Below, piece by piece: positions 9,415 through 18,804 of a stretch of 64,000 nucleotides of DNA. The translations under genes and the position numbers were made by a program. Source of the DNA: Burkholderia ambifaria. Its GTDB lineage: Bacteria > Pseudomonadota > Gammaproteobacteria > Burkholderiales > Burkholderiaceae. The DNA lies in assembly GCF_001443045.1 (NCBI RefSeq), contig NZ_LKPJ01000003.1, positions 82,810 through 146,809 on the forward strand. The letters are read 5' to 3'. Position 1 is the stretch's first letter. Each line of letters opens with the position of its first letter. The notes below the pieces were generated by a model, which saw only the letters and a program-made list of their open reading frames with translations, had not been told where the DNA came from and did no database searches.

Positions 9415-10665
9415 GTGACCGCCTCCAACGGAACCACGCCCGCGGCCGCGCGCCGCGACGCCTCCCCGCCCTATCTCGAACGCGGCTCGCGCAGCTACTG
9501 GCGCGCGAGCGTCGCGCTGCTGTTCGCCGGTTACGCGACCTTCTCGCTGCTCTACTACGTGCAACCGCTGCTGCCGGAATTCTCGGGCACGTTCGGCGTC
9601 AGCCCCGCGCAGAGCAGCCTCGCGCTGTCGTTCTCGACGGCCGCACTCGCCGTCGCCGTGTTCGTCGCGGGCTTCGTCTCGGAAGGCGTGAGCCGCCACC
9701 GGCTGATGACGGTGTCGCTGCTGCTGTCGTCGCTGCTCACGCTCGTCGCCGCATTCGCGCCGCACTGGCACCAGATGCTCGTGCTGCGCATGCTCACCGG
9801 GCTCGCGCTCGGCGGCGTGCCCGCGGTCGGCATGGCGTATCTCGCCGAGGAAGTCCGCCCGGACGGCCTCGGGCTCGCGATGGGGCTCTATGTCGGCGGC
9901 AACGCGATCGGCGGAATGGCCGGACGCGTGATCGCGGGTGTGCTGGCCGACCTGTTCACGTGGCGCATCGCGATCGGTGCAATCGGTGTGCTCGGACTCG
10001 CGTCCACGCTCGCGTTTCGCGCGCTGCTGCCGCCGTCGCGCCATTTCGCACCACGCCGCGGGCTCGGCTTCGCGCAGCATCGCGCCGCGCTCGGCCGGCA
10101 TCTCGCCGGCCGCCGCGAGCTGCCCGTGCTGTTCGCGCTGGCCTTCATCCTGATGGGCGGCTTCGTCACGCTGTACAACTACGTCGGCTACCGGCTGCTC
10201 GCGCCGCCGTATTCGATGAACCAGGCAACGATCGGTGCGATTTTCGTCGTCTATCTCGTCGGCGTCGTTGCGTCGCCGCTTTCAGGGCGCATGGCCGACT
10301 CGCTCGGCCGCGGCCGCGTGCTGATCGCCAGCGTCGTCATCATGCTGGCCGGCGTCGCGCTGACGCTGCTGCAGCCGGTCGCGGCGATCGCGTTCGGCAT
10401 CGCATGCGTGACGTTCGGCTTCTTCGCCGGGCATTCGACCGCAAGCGGCTGGGTCGGCCGCCTCGCGACGCGGGGCAAGGGCCAGGCCGCCGCGCTGTAC
10501 CTGCTGTCCTACTATCTCGGCTCGAGCATCGTCGGCTCGCTCGGCGGACGCTTCTGGAGCGCATACGGCTGGCCGGGCGTCGCAGCACTGGTCGCCACGC
10601 TGCTCGCGAACGGGCTCGCCGCTGCCGCGTGGCTGCGCATGCGCGAACGCCGCGGCGCCGCGTGA
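9415..10665 (+). CDS. MFS transporter, YnfM-like efflux family
   Basis: Major facilitator superfamily inner-membrane transporter with twelve predicted helices in 416 residues; probably drug or sugar efflux by analogy to YnfM. The GTG at 9415 follows CAGGAG; in-frame ATGs upstream lie in sequence without coding character. Helix 1 (ASVALLFAGYATFSLLYYVQ) is near residue 30, and the loop 2-3 signature takes the form VAGFVSEGVSRHRLM. An internal PFR-type basic loop occurs at about residues 205-225 (PPSRHFAPRRGLGF). No neighbouring regulator. Substrate unknown. Confidence 0.85.
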   Translation: MTASNGTTPAAARRDASPPYLERGSRSYWRASVALLFAGYATFSLLYYVQPLLPEFSGTFGVSPAQSSLALSFSTAALAVAVFVAGFVSEGVSRHRLMTVSLLLSSLLTLVAAFAPHWHQMLVLRMLTGLALGGVPAVGMAYLAEEVRPDGLGLAMGLYVGGNAIGGMAGRVIAGVLADLFTWRIAIGAIGVLGLASTLAFRALLPPSRHFAPRRGLGFAQHRAALGRHLAGRRELPVLFALAFILMGGFVTLYNYVGYRLLAPPYSMNQATIGAIFVVYLVGVVASPLSGRMADSLGRGRVLIASVVIMLAGVALTLLQPVAAIAFGIACVTFGFFAGHSTASGWVGRLATRGKGQAAALYLLSYYLGSSIVGSLGGRFWSAYGWPGVAALVATLLANGLAAAAWLRMRERRGAA

Positions 10666-11101
10666 CCTTGTTCGGTCGTTCGCGCGACGGCGGTGGCGTC
10701 ATGCCGCCAGTGCGGCAGTTACGCTGGCAGTTGCGCTGGCAGTTGCGCTGGCAGTTGCGCTGGCAGTTGCGCTGAATGGCGGCCTTGCGGTACCGTTGAC
10801 GCTCATTCGCGTTCAAGCGCCTTTCGACACGATGCATCCGCTCACGTCCGCTCTCGCAAAATCCCGGCCGCAGTTCGACTCGCGGCCGCAGGCGTGCGCG
10901 CATCCGTCGGTCCTTCCTCCTCCTGTCGCACCGCCGCTCGTCGGCGCCGCGCCGCCCCCGCCGGCGGCACGCGTCGGCTGACCAGCCGGCTTTCCTTTCC
11001 GTTTTCCATTCGCCCGTTTGCGGCCGTTCGTGCGTGATCACGCACGGCGCGTTGCCGCGCGCGACATGGAACGTTTCGATCCGTTCGACAGGTGGATTCA
11101 C
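10666..11101. other. Intergenic region carrying a 12-bp tandem repeat
   Basis: 436 bases between two transporter genes of the same strand. It contains the tandem repeat described separately, then a C-rich pyrimidine stretch (about 10911-10965). One open frame runs through the repeat, reading Ala-Gly-Ser-Cys units; this is taken as a by-product of the 12-base periodicity, not a gene. Confidence 0.5.
10715..10774. repeat. Five-unit 12-bp tandem repeat (gcagttgcgctg)
   Basis: Five contiguous units of gcagttgcgctg; the first unit has one change (acgctg for gcgctg), the other four are identical. It is flanked by a half-related segment (atgccgccagtgcg). Because the unit length is a multiple of three and the copies are identical, the array is likely to vary in copy number by slippage. 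It lies 50 bases after the MFS stop and about 330 before the next start. Confidence 0.95.
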
Positions 11102-11983
11102 ATGGTTTCGTTCAAACGCGCGCTCGCCGCGCATGGCGTGACGTCGCTCTTCGTGCTGCTGTGGAGCAGCGGCGCGATCTTCGCTGAACTCGGTCTGCGT
11201 CACGCATCCGCGTTCGTCTTTCTCACCGCACGTTTCGCGCTCGCGTCACTCGTGCTGCTCGTGCCGGCCGTCGTGCGCGGCCGCTGGCTGCCGCCACGCG
11301 GCGAGCGGCGCATGGCCGCGCTGACCGGCCTGCTGATGATGGGCGGCTATTCGATCTTCTATCTGCTCGCGCTCGAGCGCGGGATCGCGCCGGGCGTGCT
11401 CGCGACGATCCTCGGCGTGCAGCCGATCCTCACGCTCGCGATCGTCGAGCGGCGCTGGCAGCCGATGCGCATCGCCGGGCTCGGGCTGTCGTTGGGCGGC
11501 CTCGCGCTCGTCGTGTGCCGCGGCGTGGGCGGCGCTGGCCTGCCGATCATCGGCGTCGCGTGCGCGCTCACGGCACTCGTCGCGCTGACCGTCGGCTCGC
11601 TGCTGCAAAAACGCGTGCGGGCGGCGCCCGCCGACGTGCTGCCGCTCCAGAACGCGATCGGCCTCGCGCTGTGCGCGGCGGTCCTGCCGTTCCGGCCGAT
11701 CTCGGTCGAAGTCGGCTGGGCGCTCGTCGTGCCACTGCTGTGGCTCGGCATCGTGATCTCGGTGATCGCGCAGTTGCTGTTCTACCGATTGATGCAGCGC
11801 GGCGATCTCGTCAACGTGACGAGCCTGTTCTATCTCGTGCCTGTCGTCACCACGCTGATGGACGCGGTCTGGCTCGGCAACCGGCCTGAACCGCTCGCGC
11901 TCGCCGGCATGGGGGCGATCGTCGCGGGGCTCGCGCTCGTGTTCCGCACGCCGGCCGTTCGCGCGCAACCCGACCGCGCGTAA
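11102..11983 (+). CDS. DMT-family transporter (two EamA domains)
   Basis: Drug/metabolite transporter superfamily inner-membrane exporter with ten predicted helices in 293 residues, made of two EamA repeats (roughly residues 10-140 and 155-290). Typical segments: LLWSSGAIFAELGLRHAS, VLATILGVQPILTLAIVERR in the first repeat, and FYRLMQRGDLVNVTSLFYLVPVV (split here across residues 228-250) in the second. ATG 11102 (MVSFKRAL) is preceded by CAGGTGG and gives the family length; the frame extends further upstream without a ribosome site. Substrate unknown, possibly amino acids or metabolites. Confidence 0.85.
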   Translation: MVSFKRALAAHGVTSLFVLLWSSGAIFAELGLRHASAFVFLTARFALASLVLLVPAVVRGRWLPPRGERRMAALTGLLMMGGYSIFYLLALERGIAPGVLATILGVQPILTLAIVERRWQPMRIAGLGLSLGGLALVVCRGVGGAGLPIIGVACALTALVALTVGSLLQKRVRAAPADVLPLQNAIGLALCAAVLPFRPISVEVGWALVVPLLWLGIVISVIAQLLFYRLMQRGDLVNVTSLFYLVPVVTTLMDAVWLGNRPEPLALAGMGAIVAGLALVFRTPAVRAQPDRA

Positions 11984-12283
11984 GCGGACGGAGCGCCGTA
12001 CCCGCGGGTGCTGCGCTCCGGATCGAACACGTACGACGCATCTGCACAAAACGAAAGGAACGGGAAAGACTTGCGCAAGGCGTTCGTCTTGTTCGCGGGA
12101 AAAATGCGGAATTCCCCGGGTTTTCCGCATACTTTTAATGGTTCGGATAGCGAAAAACGCCGCGAGGTTGCCTATACTCGAACTGTCCGCCCCGCTCGCA
12201 ATCGGGTCGGCACAACATGAGAAATGCCCGGCATCGGGGCGGGAACAGGCGCGTGCCTGCGCCGGCCGACTATGGAGACACGC
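11984..12283. other. Intergenic region upstream of small membrane protein
   Basis: 300 bases. An AT-richer part (12101-12185) contains a -10-like TATACT at 12173-12178, well placed to drive the small membrane-protein gene at 12284; no good -35 hexamer is seen 16-18 bases upstream. Nothing else recognised. Confidence 0.35.
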
Positions 12284-12469
12284 ATGACGACCTATTTCAC
12301 GATCGGCGACTTCATTCTGTTGATTCCGATGGCGCTGGCCGGAGCGCTATTTCTCGGCGCGGTGCCGTGCGCAACCGAATTCCGCCACAACCTGCTGCGC
12401 GTGCTCGGCGTCATCCTCGGCGTCGGCGTTGCGGTATTGCTCGTCGAAGGCCTGCCTGCGCTGATCTAG
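12284..12469 (+). CDS. Small inner-membrane protein, unknown function
   Basis: 61 residues with two hydrophobic segments: FILLIPMALAGALFLGAV (about residues 9-26) and VLGVILGVGVAVLLVEGL (about 39-56), joined by a short charged loop (ATEFRHNLLR). The start at 12284 (MTTYFTIGDF) was chosen because GGAG lies 7 bases before it; an in-frame ATG at 12272 overlaps that site. Predicted two-helix hairpin in the cytoplasmic membrane. The gene stands alone and is convergent with the aldo/keto reductase. I do not recognise a family. Confidence 0.6.
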   Translation: MTTYFTIGDFILLIPMALAGALFLGAVPCATEFRHNLLRVLGVILGVGVAVLLVEGLPALI

Positions 12470-12535
12470 CGACGCATTTGCGCGCCGGTCACATCGCTGT
12501 ATCGCAGCGACGCGACGGCGTTCGTGTGCGTGTTG

Positions 12536-12569
12536 CGATACGGCATGCGATCGTTCGCATCCCGTATCG
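12536..12569. terminator. Long imperfect hairpin between convergent genes
   Basis: Arms cgatacggcatgcga and tcgcatcccgtatcg pair over 14 of 15 positions (one C-C mismatch) around a tcgt loop. It lies between the convergent small membrane-protein gene and the aldo/keto reductase. No U-tract follows, so it may be a bidirectional terminator or an mRNA-stabilising stem. Confidence 0.45.
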
Positions 12570-12586
12570 ACTGTCGTTGCTGCCGG

Positions 12587-13630
12587 TCAGATCGCCTGAT
12601 CGGTGGACGGCTTTTCCCACAGATTGATGCCGCCTTCGGTCGCGTAGCGATCGATCTCCGCAAGTTCGTCGGCCGAGAATTCGAGGTTCTTCAGCGCGCC
12701 GACGTTTTCACGCACCTGCTCCGCGCGGCTCGCGCCGATCAGCGCGGACGTCACGCGGCCATTGCGCAGCACCCACGCAAGCGCCATCTGCGCGAGACTT
12801 TGCCCGCGCCGCTCCGCGATGCCGTTGAGCTTGCGCACGTGCTCGAGGTTGTCCGCGCTCAGGTGATCCTGTTTCAGCGACCCGCCGCCCGGCTTGTTCA
12901 CCCGCGCATCGGCCGGCACGCCGTTCAGGTACTTCGACGTCAGCAGCCCCTGCGCGAGCGGCGTGAACGCGATGCTGCCCGTGCCGATCTCGTCGAGCGT
13001 GCCGAGCAGATCCTGCTCGATCCAGCGGTTCAGCATGTTGTACGACGGCTGATGGATCAGCAGCGGCACCTTGTATTGCGCGAGCAACTCGGCCATCTCG
13101 CGCGTCTTCGCGGCCGAGTAGGACGAGATGCCGATGTACAGCGCCTTGCCCTGCTGCACGGCCGATGCGAGCGCGCCGGCCGTTTCCTCGAGCGGCGTGT
13201 GCGCGTCGAAGCGATGCGAATAGAAGATGTCGACGTAGTCGAGGCCCATCCGCTGCAGGCTCTGGTCGAGGCTCGCGAGCACGTACTTGCGCGACCCGCC
13301 GCCGCTGCCGTACGGCCCCGGCCACATATCCCAGCCGGCCTTCGTCGAGATCAGCAGCTCGTCGCGGTACGGCCGGAAATCTTCCTTCAGCAGCCGGCCG
13401 AAGTTGGTTTCGGCACTGCCGTACGGCGGCCCGTAGTTGTTCGCGAGGTCAAAGTGATTGATGCCGAGGTCGAACGCGGTGCGCAGGATGTCGCGCTGCG
13501 TCGCGATCGGCGTCGAGTCGCCAAAGTTGTGCCACAGGCCGAGCGACAGGGCGGGCAGTTTGAGCCCGGATTTGCCGCAGGTGCGGTATTGCATGTCGGC
13601 ATAACGTTCGGAAGCTGCTTCGTAGGCCAT
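12587..13630 (-). CDS. mgrA: Aldo/keto reductase, L-glyceraldehyde-3-phosphate reductase type (YghZ)
   Basis: NADPH-dependent TIM-barrel reductase; E. coli YghZ/Gpr reduces L-glyceraldehyde 3-phosphate and methylglyoxal, so a detoxifying role is likely. 347 residues as in the family. The catalytic tetrad can be placed: Asp in NHFDLANNYG, Tyr in NNYGPPYG, Lys in LLISTKAGW and His in FYSHRFDAHTP. The family-specific GWDMWPGPYGSGGGSRKY and SYNMLNRWIEQDLL segments point to the YghZ branch rather than a generic aldo/keto reductase or a potassium-channel beta subunit. GGAA lies 10 bases before the ATG. Monocistronic. Confidence 0.9.
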   Translation of the reverse strand: MAYEAASERYADMQYRTCGKSGLKLPALSLGLWHNFGDSTPIATQRDILRTAFDLGINHFDLANNYGPPYGSAETNFGRLLKEDFRPYRDELLISTKAGWDMWPGPYGSGGGSRKYVLASLDQSLQRMGLDYVDIFYSHRFDAHTPLEETAGALASAVQQGKALYIGISSYSAAKTREMAELLAQYKVPLLIHQPSYNMLNRWIEQDLLGTLDEIGTGSIAFTPLAQGLLTSKYLNGVPADARVNKPGGGSLKQDHLSADNLEHVRKLNGIAERRGQSLAQMALAWVLRNGRVTSALIGASRAEQVRENVGALKNLEFSADELAEIDRYATEGGINLWEKPSTDQAI

Positions 13631-13814
13631 GGGTCGGTTCCGTCAGGACGTCGGGGAAGGGACGCGCGCCGCACGCGAACATCGCGCGCCGACGGCGAAG
13701 GAAACACACGACGGCTATGGTAGCGAACGCGGCGCGAGCACGCACGGCAATGGACGCGACCGCGCGCGTCGCCTACACTGCGGCGTCTCGAATCACCGTT
13801 ACAGCGAGGTTGGT

Positions 13815-14021
13815 ATGTCCCGGGTCATCTCGGTTGCACTGCTCGTCGGCGGCGTCGTGCTGCTATATTTCGGCGGCCAGTCGTTCCATTCGATCAACGA
13901 CAACATGTCGCGCTTCTTCACCGGCTCGCCCGCCACGAAAACGATCCTGCTGATCGCCGGCGGCGCTGTCGCCTCGCTGATCGGCCTGATCGGCCTCGCG
14001 ATGCCGCCTAGCAAGCGCTGA
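13815..14021 (+). CDS. DUF3185-family small membrane protein
   Basis: 68 residues with two transmembrane helices: ISVALLVGGVVLLYFGGQS (about 5-23) and TILLIAGGAVASLIGLIGLA (about 43-62). The intervening polar segment (SFHSINDNMSRFFTGSPATK) matches the DUF3185 pattern, a widespread proteobacterial small membrane protein without assigned function. ATG 13815 is preceded by GCGAGGT. The longer upstream frame overlaps the aldo/keto reductase promoter region and was rejected. Monocistronic and followed by a strong terminator. Confidence 0.75.
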   Translation: MSRVISVALLVGGVVLLYFGGQSFHSINDNMSRFFTGSPATKTILLIAGGAVASLIGLIGLAMPPSKR

Positions 14022-14080
14022 TCGCGCAGCGGTGCGGCTCATGACGGGCCCGCGTCGCGCGAACGCGCCACGCAAAATGC

Positions 14081-14107
14081 AACGGGCGGCCGAGGCCGCC
14101 CGTTTCT
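14081..14107. terminator. Rho-independent terminator, probably bidirectional
   Basis: Self-complementary aacgggcggcc / ggccgcccgtt around a very short loop, followed by tttctt on the plus strand and by a T-rich run on the minus strand (from aaaatgc). It sits between the convergent DUF3185 gene and the phytanoyl-CoA dioxygenase-like gene. Confidence 0.8.
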
Positions 14108-14171
14108 TCATCCGCCCGCACAGCGCCGCATCGGGCCATCGGCGCGGCTGCGTCGCCGCCCCGAAGCACTG

Positions 14172-14945
14172 CTAGAACTGCACTTCCGGCTTCGTCGCCG
14201 AACGCGTGCCCGGCACCGGCCGGTTGCTCACGCCGTGATACGTGTAGACGAGCGAGAACTTCACCTGGTCGGAGCGGTTCTGCCCCGCCGAATGCAGCGT
14301 GTTGCAGTGGAAGAACACGACGTCGCCCGTCTGGAGCGGCGGACAGGTTGCCGCGTCGATCATCTTGCGGTTCTCCGGCAGGTCGCTGCGGAAGAACTTC
14401 GCGTCGTCGAACGCTTCGGGCCCGAATTCGGCCGTGTGCGACCCCGGTACCAGCCAGAGCGCGCCGTTTTCGTTCGTTTCCGGTCCGAGCGCGAGCCACA
14501 CCGACACCATGTCGGCACGTTCGAACGACCAGTAGCGGAAGTCGCGATGCCAGCCCGTCAGGCTTCCGTACGCGGGATGCTTCGTCATCATGCAGTTGTG
14601 ATGCGCGCACGACAGCACCGGCTGCTCGCCGAAGTACTCGCGCATCCACGCGCCGATTTCGGGCGCGATCGCGCGCTCGGCAAACGCCGGATCGCGCGTG
14701 TAGGCGTCCAGCAGCCGCCGCACCGTATGCCCGCCCGGCGCATGCTTCGACTCCGGCGCGCCCGGGTAGCGCAAATCCGCCTCGAACTCGATCGGCTCCG
14801 CCGCTTCCTGCAACTGGCGCTCCGCGATGCGCTTGAGCGCCGCGCACTGCGCTTCGCTGACGAGGCCGCGCGCAACGACGAAACCGCGTTCGCGCAATTC
14901 CGCGACTTGCGCGCGGATCGATTCCGACTGCAATGGAGACGACAT
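14172..14945 (-). CDS. Phytanoyl-CoA dioxygenase (PhyH) family protein
   Basis: Fe(II)/2-oxoglutarate-dependent oxygenase of the PhyH family; substrate unknown. 257 residues from the ATG at 14945 (MSSPLQSESIRAQVAEL); the upstream extension in frame has no coding character. The iron facial triad is visible: HxD in TGWHRDFRYW, and the distal His in HCNTLHSAGQNRS with the 2-oxoglutarate-binding Arg following. The jelly-roll strand NGALWLVPGSHTAEFG lies between them. Convergent with DUF3185 and not part of an operon. In bacteria such enzymes often hydroxylate small metabolites, so nothing about phytanic acid should be assumed. Confidence 0.85.
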   Translation of the reverse strand: MSSPLQSESIRAQVAELRERGFVVARGLVSEAQCAALKRIAERQLQEAAEPIEFEADLRYPGAPESKHAPGGHTVRRLLDAYTRDPAFAERAIAPEIGAWMREYFGEQPVLSCAHHNCMMTKHPAYGSLTGWHRDFRYWSFERADMVSVWLALGPETNENGALWLVPGSHTAEFGPEAFDDAKFFRSDLPENRKMIDAATCPPLQTGDVVFFHCNTLHSAGQNRSDQVKFSLVYTYHGVSNRPVPGTRSATKPEVQF

Positions 14946-15299
14946 GGGATGCCAGACGTTTATTGGTGTGAATGTGACGATTGTAAATCGGCGCCGGATT
15001 CCGCGAACAGCGCCATTGTCGTGCGCAGGGGCATGCCAATCGCCGATTTGATCTGGCGCAAGGGAACTGTGCGGCGCGGCGCGAGCCTCAGCGACAGGCG
15101 GTATGCGGCGACTCGCTTGCGGCACAAGGGTTTATCGCGACTTTTGCGCGTCATGAAACCCCTGTAGCCTGTCGCGGCCTGTCAATTCTGGCGGGCGCGG
15201 CGCGCGACGACTTTCGGTAAGATCCGTTGCGCCATCCGAGGCCGTTCATACCAGTGTGCTCTTCAAGGGCGCCATCCATACAAGCGAAGCATCGTTCAC
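14946..15299. other. Divergent intergenic region
   Basis: 354 bases between the PhyH-like gene (minus) and a possible small basic protein gene (plus). AT-richer at 14950-15000. A weak -10-like taagat occurs at 15217-15222. No repeats or RNA genes recognised. Confidence 0.4.
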
Positions 15300-15641
15300 A
15301 TGCCATTCCGTCTGACTTCCCGTCTCAGCCGCGCTGCGAAGCGCGTCGTGCCGTCCGCTCCCGCCCGCTCGCTGCGCCATCACCGCGCCCGCGCGCAGGC
15401 GCTCGCCGAGCACACGCACGCGCACAGCCGGCTGGACGGCATCCGCGCGTGGTTCCACGCGCTCTTCTCGATGATGAGCGCGCAGACGTTCGCACGCCGC
15501 GCCGGCCTGCGCTCGCTGCTGCAAAAGCCGTCGTCGCTGCGCGCGCTCGCGCTGCGCCGCACGCTCGGCCCGCAGCGCCGCATCAACCGCCCGCGCCGCC
15601 TCGCGGCCAGCAACGGGTGGTTCGGTTTCAGCGCACGCTGA
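15300..15641 (+). CDS. Possible small basic protein, unknown function
   Basis: 113-residue frame starting MPFRLTSRLSRAAKRVV, extremely basic (Arg/His-rich) with a central helix-like stretch (LDGIRAWFHALFSMMSAQTF). Support is indirect: a strong intrinsic terminator follows 72 bases after the stop, and the frame begins after a short AT-richer leader. Against it: the composition is what a GC-rich non-coding strand can give, and no ribosome site is obvious. Function not recognised; it could be spurious. Confidence 0.4.
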   Translation: MPFRLTSRLSRAAKRVVPSAPARSLRHHRARAQALAEHTHAHSRLDGIRAWFHALFSMMSAQTFARRAGLRSLLQKPSSLRALALRRTLGPQRRINRPRRLAASNGWFGFSAR

Positions 15642-15712
15642 ACCTGAACCCCCGCGCCGGCGCGCCGTACCCGCCACGCGCGCCGCCATCTCGCCGGCGC
15701 GCGACACGCATA

Positions 15713-15738
15713 AAAAACCCCGGCATGCCGGGGTTTTT
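15713..15738. terminator. Perfect bidirectional Rho-independent terminator
   Basis: A 26-base perfect palindrome (arms aaaaaccccggca and tgccggggttttt) with A and T tracts at its ends, located between the plus-strand small gene and the end of metK on the minus strand. It can terminate transcription from both sides. Confidence 0.92.
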
Positions 15739-15757
15739 CGTTTCTGGCGGACGACGC

Positions 15758-16945
<1,188 letters not shown>

Positions 16946-17210
16946 TTTTTCAGGCTCCTGTGTGGTTACGGTTGGTTTCACGTAGCCAGCTTCGTTGGGC
17001 CTGAAGCGGCGACGCTTTAGCGGATTACCAGGACCGGGCAGCGCGCTTCGCGCCAGCCGGCTTCGCCCCGCAAGTTGTCAGTTAACTCGGCGAAGCCCGT
17101 ATTATAGCGGCTTTCGTGAATTGTCACAGAGCGCCACCCGTGCTGCATCGTCCGCTGTCCTACCCCCCTGTTCGCAACGTGCCGGCCAGCCGGCCCCACG
17201 GAGATTCCGC

Positions 17211-18095
17211 ATGCTAGGCCGCCTCGGCACGCACCTCGCCATCGGCTTGCTGAAGCTGCTCGCCCTGCTGCCGTATGGCTTGACCGCACGGTTCGGCGAC
17301 GGCCTCGGCTGGCTGCTGTACCAGATTCCCAGCCGGCGAAAGCGCATCGTACATACCAATCTGAAACTCTGCTTCCCCGACTGGAGCGACGAACGGCGCG
17401 AGGAAGTGGCGGGCCTGCATTTCCGTCACGCGATCCGCAGCTACGTCGAGCGCAGCGTCCAGTGGTTCGGCTCCGAGAGGAAGCTCGCGAAGTTGATCCA
17501 GGTCGACAGCGCGGTCGATCTCACCGATCCCGATCTGCCCCCGACCTTGTTCCTGGGCCTGCATTTCGTCGGCATCGAAGCCGGCTCGATCTGGCTGAAC
17601 CGCTCGCTGCAGCGTCGCTGCGGATCGCTGTACCAGCCGTTCTCGAATGCCGTGCTCGAGGAAGAGGCGAAGAAGGCGCGCGGGCGCTTCGACGCCGAGA
17701 TGGTCGGCCGGGCGGACAGCGCGCGCGTCGTGCTGCGCTGGTTGCGCGACCGCAAGCCGGTGATGCTCGGCGCGGACATGGACTATGGTCTGCGCAATTC
17801 GACGTTCGTACCCTTCTTCGGCGTGCCCGCGTGCACGCTGACGGCCGTCGGCCGGCTCGCGAAGACGGGCCGCGCGCAGGTCGTGCCGTTCATCGGCGAG
17901 GTGCTGCCGAACTACAAGGGCTACCGGCTGAAGGTGTTCAAGCCGTGGGATCACTACCCGACCGGCGACGACGATCTCGACGCGCGGCGGATGAACGAAT
18001 TCCTGGAGGAACAGATTCCGCTGATGCCCGAGCAGTATTACTGGGTCCACAAGCGCTTCAAGACGCGCCCGCCCGGCGAGCCGAGCCTTTATTGA
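17211..18095 (+). CDS. lpxL: Lipid A lauroyl acyltransferase (LpxL/HtrB family)
   Basis: Inner-membrane acyltransferase that adds a secondary acyl chain to the lipid A precursor. 294 residues from the ATG at 17211, preceded by GGAG. An N-terminal hydrophobic anchor (HLAIGLLKLLALLPYG, residues 8-23) is followed by the catalytic HX4E motif LGLHFVGIEAGS (His118, Glu123), the LYQPFSN and RKPVMLGADMDYG segments, and the C-terminal YYWVHKRFKTRPPGE typical of the family. Whether the acyl chain is laurate or another length cannot be told. Divergent from metK; dapF normally follows but is here separated by a HigBA pair. Confidence 0.92.
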   Translation: MLGRLGTHLAIGLLKLLALLPYGLTARFGDGLGWLLYQIPSRRKRIVHTNLKLCFPDWSDERREEVAGLHFRHAIRSYVERSVQWFGSERKLAKLIQVDSAVDLTDPDLPPTLFLGLHFVGIEAGSIWLNRSLQRRCGSLYQPFSNAVLEEEAKKARGRFDAEMVGRADSARVVLRWLRDRKPVMLGADMDYGLRNSTFVPFFGVPACTLTAVGRLAKTGRAQVVPFIGEVLPNYKGYRLKVFKPWDHYPTGDDDLDARRMNEFLEEQIPLMPEQYYWVHKRFKTRPPGEPSLY

Positions 18096-18120
18096 GTCGA
18101 GCGGGGCCGCGAGCGCGCCG

Positions 18121-18423
18121 TCAAACGCGCGCCCGCGCCCTCGCCACCTTCGGCACGCCTTTCGCGCGTGCCTGCCACAGATCGTAGGCCGACTGCTGCG
18201 CGAGCCACAGATCGGCCTTCCCGCCGTTTTCCTCACCGAGCCACGCTTCGAGACGCAGTGCCATTTCAGGCGAAATGCCGGCGTGACCGTGCAGGATGCG
18301 CGACAGTGCCGCCCGCGTGACGCCGAGCTGCGCGGCGGCTTCGGTCACGGTCAGGCGGAGCGCCGGCAAAATGTCGTCACGCAGCGTTTCGCCCGGATGG
18401 GGCGGATTGAAGATGCGAGTCAT
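18121..18423 (-). CDS. higA: HigA-type antitoxin (XRE-like HTH)
   Basis: Antitoxin and autorepressor of a type II toxin-antitoxin module. 100 residues: [22 protein letters not shown] at the start is the HigA/VapI signature; the helix-turn-helix runs through [21 protein letters not shown] (residues about 28-48) and [14 protein letters not shown] follows, ending with [17 protein letters not shown]. The start at 18423 ([12 protein letters not shown]) is 14 bases after the higB stop, giving the toxin-first order typical of higBA. Convergent with lpxL. Confidence 0.93.
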   Translation of the reverse strand: MTRIFNPPHPGETLRDDILPALRLTVTEAAAQLGVTRAALSRILHGHAGISPEMALRLEAWLGEENGGKADLWLAQQSAYDLWQARAKGVPKVARARARV

Positions 18424-18437
18424 GGCGTTGAATGACC

Positions 18438-18716
18438 TCAGTGATAGTCTTGATAGTTGACCAGGACGACATCGGGCCCCTCGAACCTGAACGTCAGGCG
18501 CCAGTTGACGCTCACGCTCACCGAGTAGTAACCCTCCATCCCGCCGGCGAGGCGGTGAAGGCGCCAGCCCGGCACGTTCATGTCGAGCGGCTGACTCGCC
18601 ATGTCGAGACGAGCAAGCTGGCGCCGCAACCGCGAGGCATGATCCGGCCGGATGCCCGCCTTGCTCCCGTTCGTGAAAAACGCCTCCAGCCCCTTGTGCT
18701 GCCATGACTTGATCAT
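18438..18716 (-). CDS. higB: HigB-type toxin (RelE/ParE superfamily)
   Basis: mRNA interferase toxin of a HigBA module; cleaves mRNA on the ribosome. 92 residues from the ATG at 18716 ([17 protein letters not shown]), preceded by GGGAGG. Characteristic features: the KGLEAFF opening, the helical [15 protein letters not shown] segment, [19 protein letters not shown] and the C-terminal [21 protein letters not shown] pattern ending in the usual DYH. First gene of the operon with higA; the promoter and an operator palindrome are visible immediately upstream. Inserted between lpxL and dapF. Confidence 0.93.
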   Translation of the reverse strand: MIKSWQHKGLEAFFTNGSKAGIRPDHASRLRRQLARLDMASQPLDMNVPGWRLHRLAGGMEGYYSVSVSVNWRLTFRFEGPDVVLVNYQDYH

Positions 18717-18763
18717 GGGCCTCCCATACTTGCGTGCGATATCGATGGCATGGCCCACATGGC

Positions 18764-18804
18764 GTATAGCCTGACTATACGAATCGCCCGATTGAGTTGT
18801 CAAT
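18764..18804 (-). promoter_or_regulatory. higBA promoter with operator palindrome over the -10
   Basis: On the minus strand a consensus -35 TTGACA (18799-18804) and a -10 TATAGT (18775-18780) are separated by 18 bases. An inverted repeat cgtatag-cctga-ctatacg (18764-18782) overlaps the -10, so HigA bound there would block RNA polymerase. This is the classic arrangement for toxin-antitoxin autoregulation. The higB start lies about 50 bases downstream. Confidence 0.85.

Noticed and set aside
10715-10774. CRISPR-like array
   Set aside because: Units are contiguous 12-mers with no spacers, so it is a simple tandem repeat.
10693-11037. Frame encoding repeated Ala-Gly-Ser-Cys units
   Set aside because: Created by the 12-bp tandem repeat (a multiple of three); no ribosome site and no coding character outside the repeat.
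16946-17210. SAM-sensing leader upstream of metK
   Set aside because: Searched by eye for SAM-II, SAM-I and SAH-type cores on the minus strand; none found.
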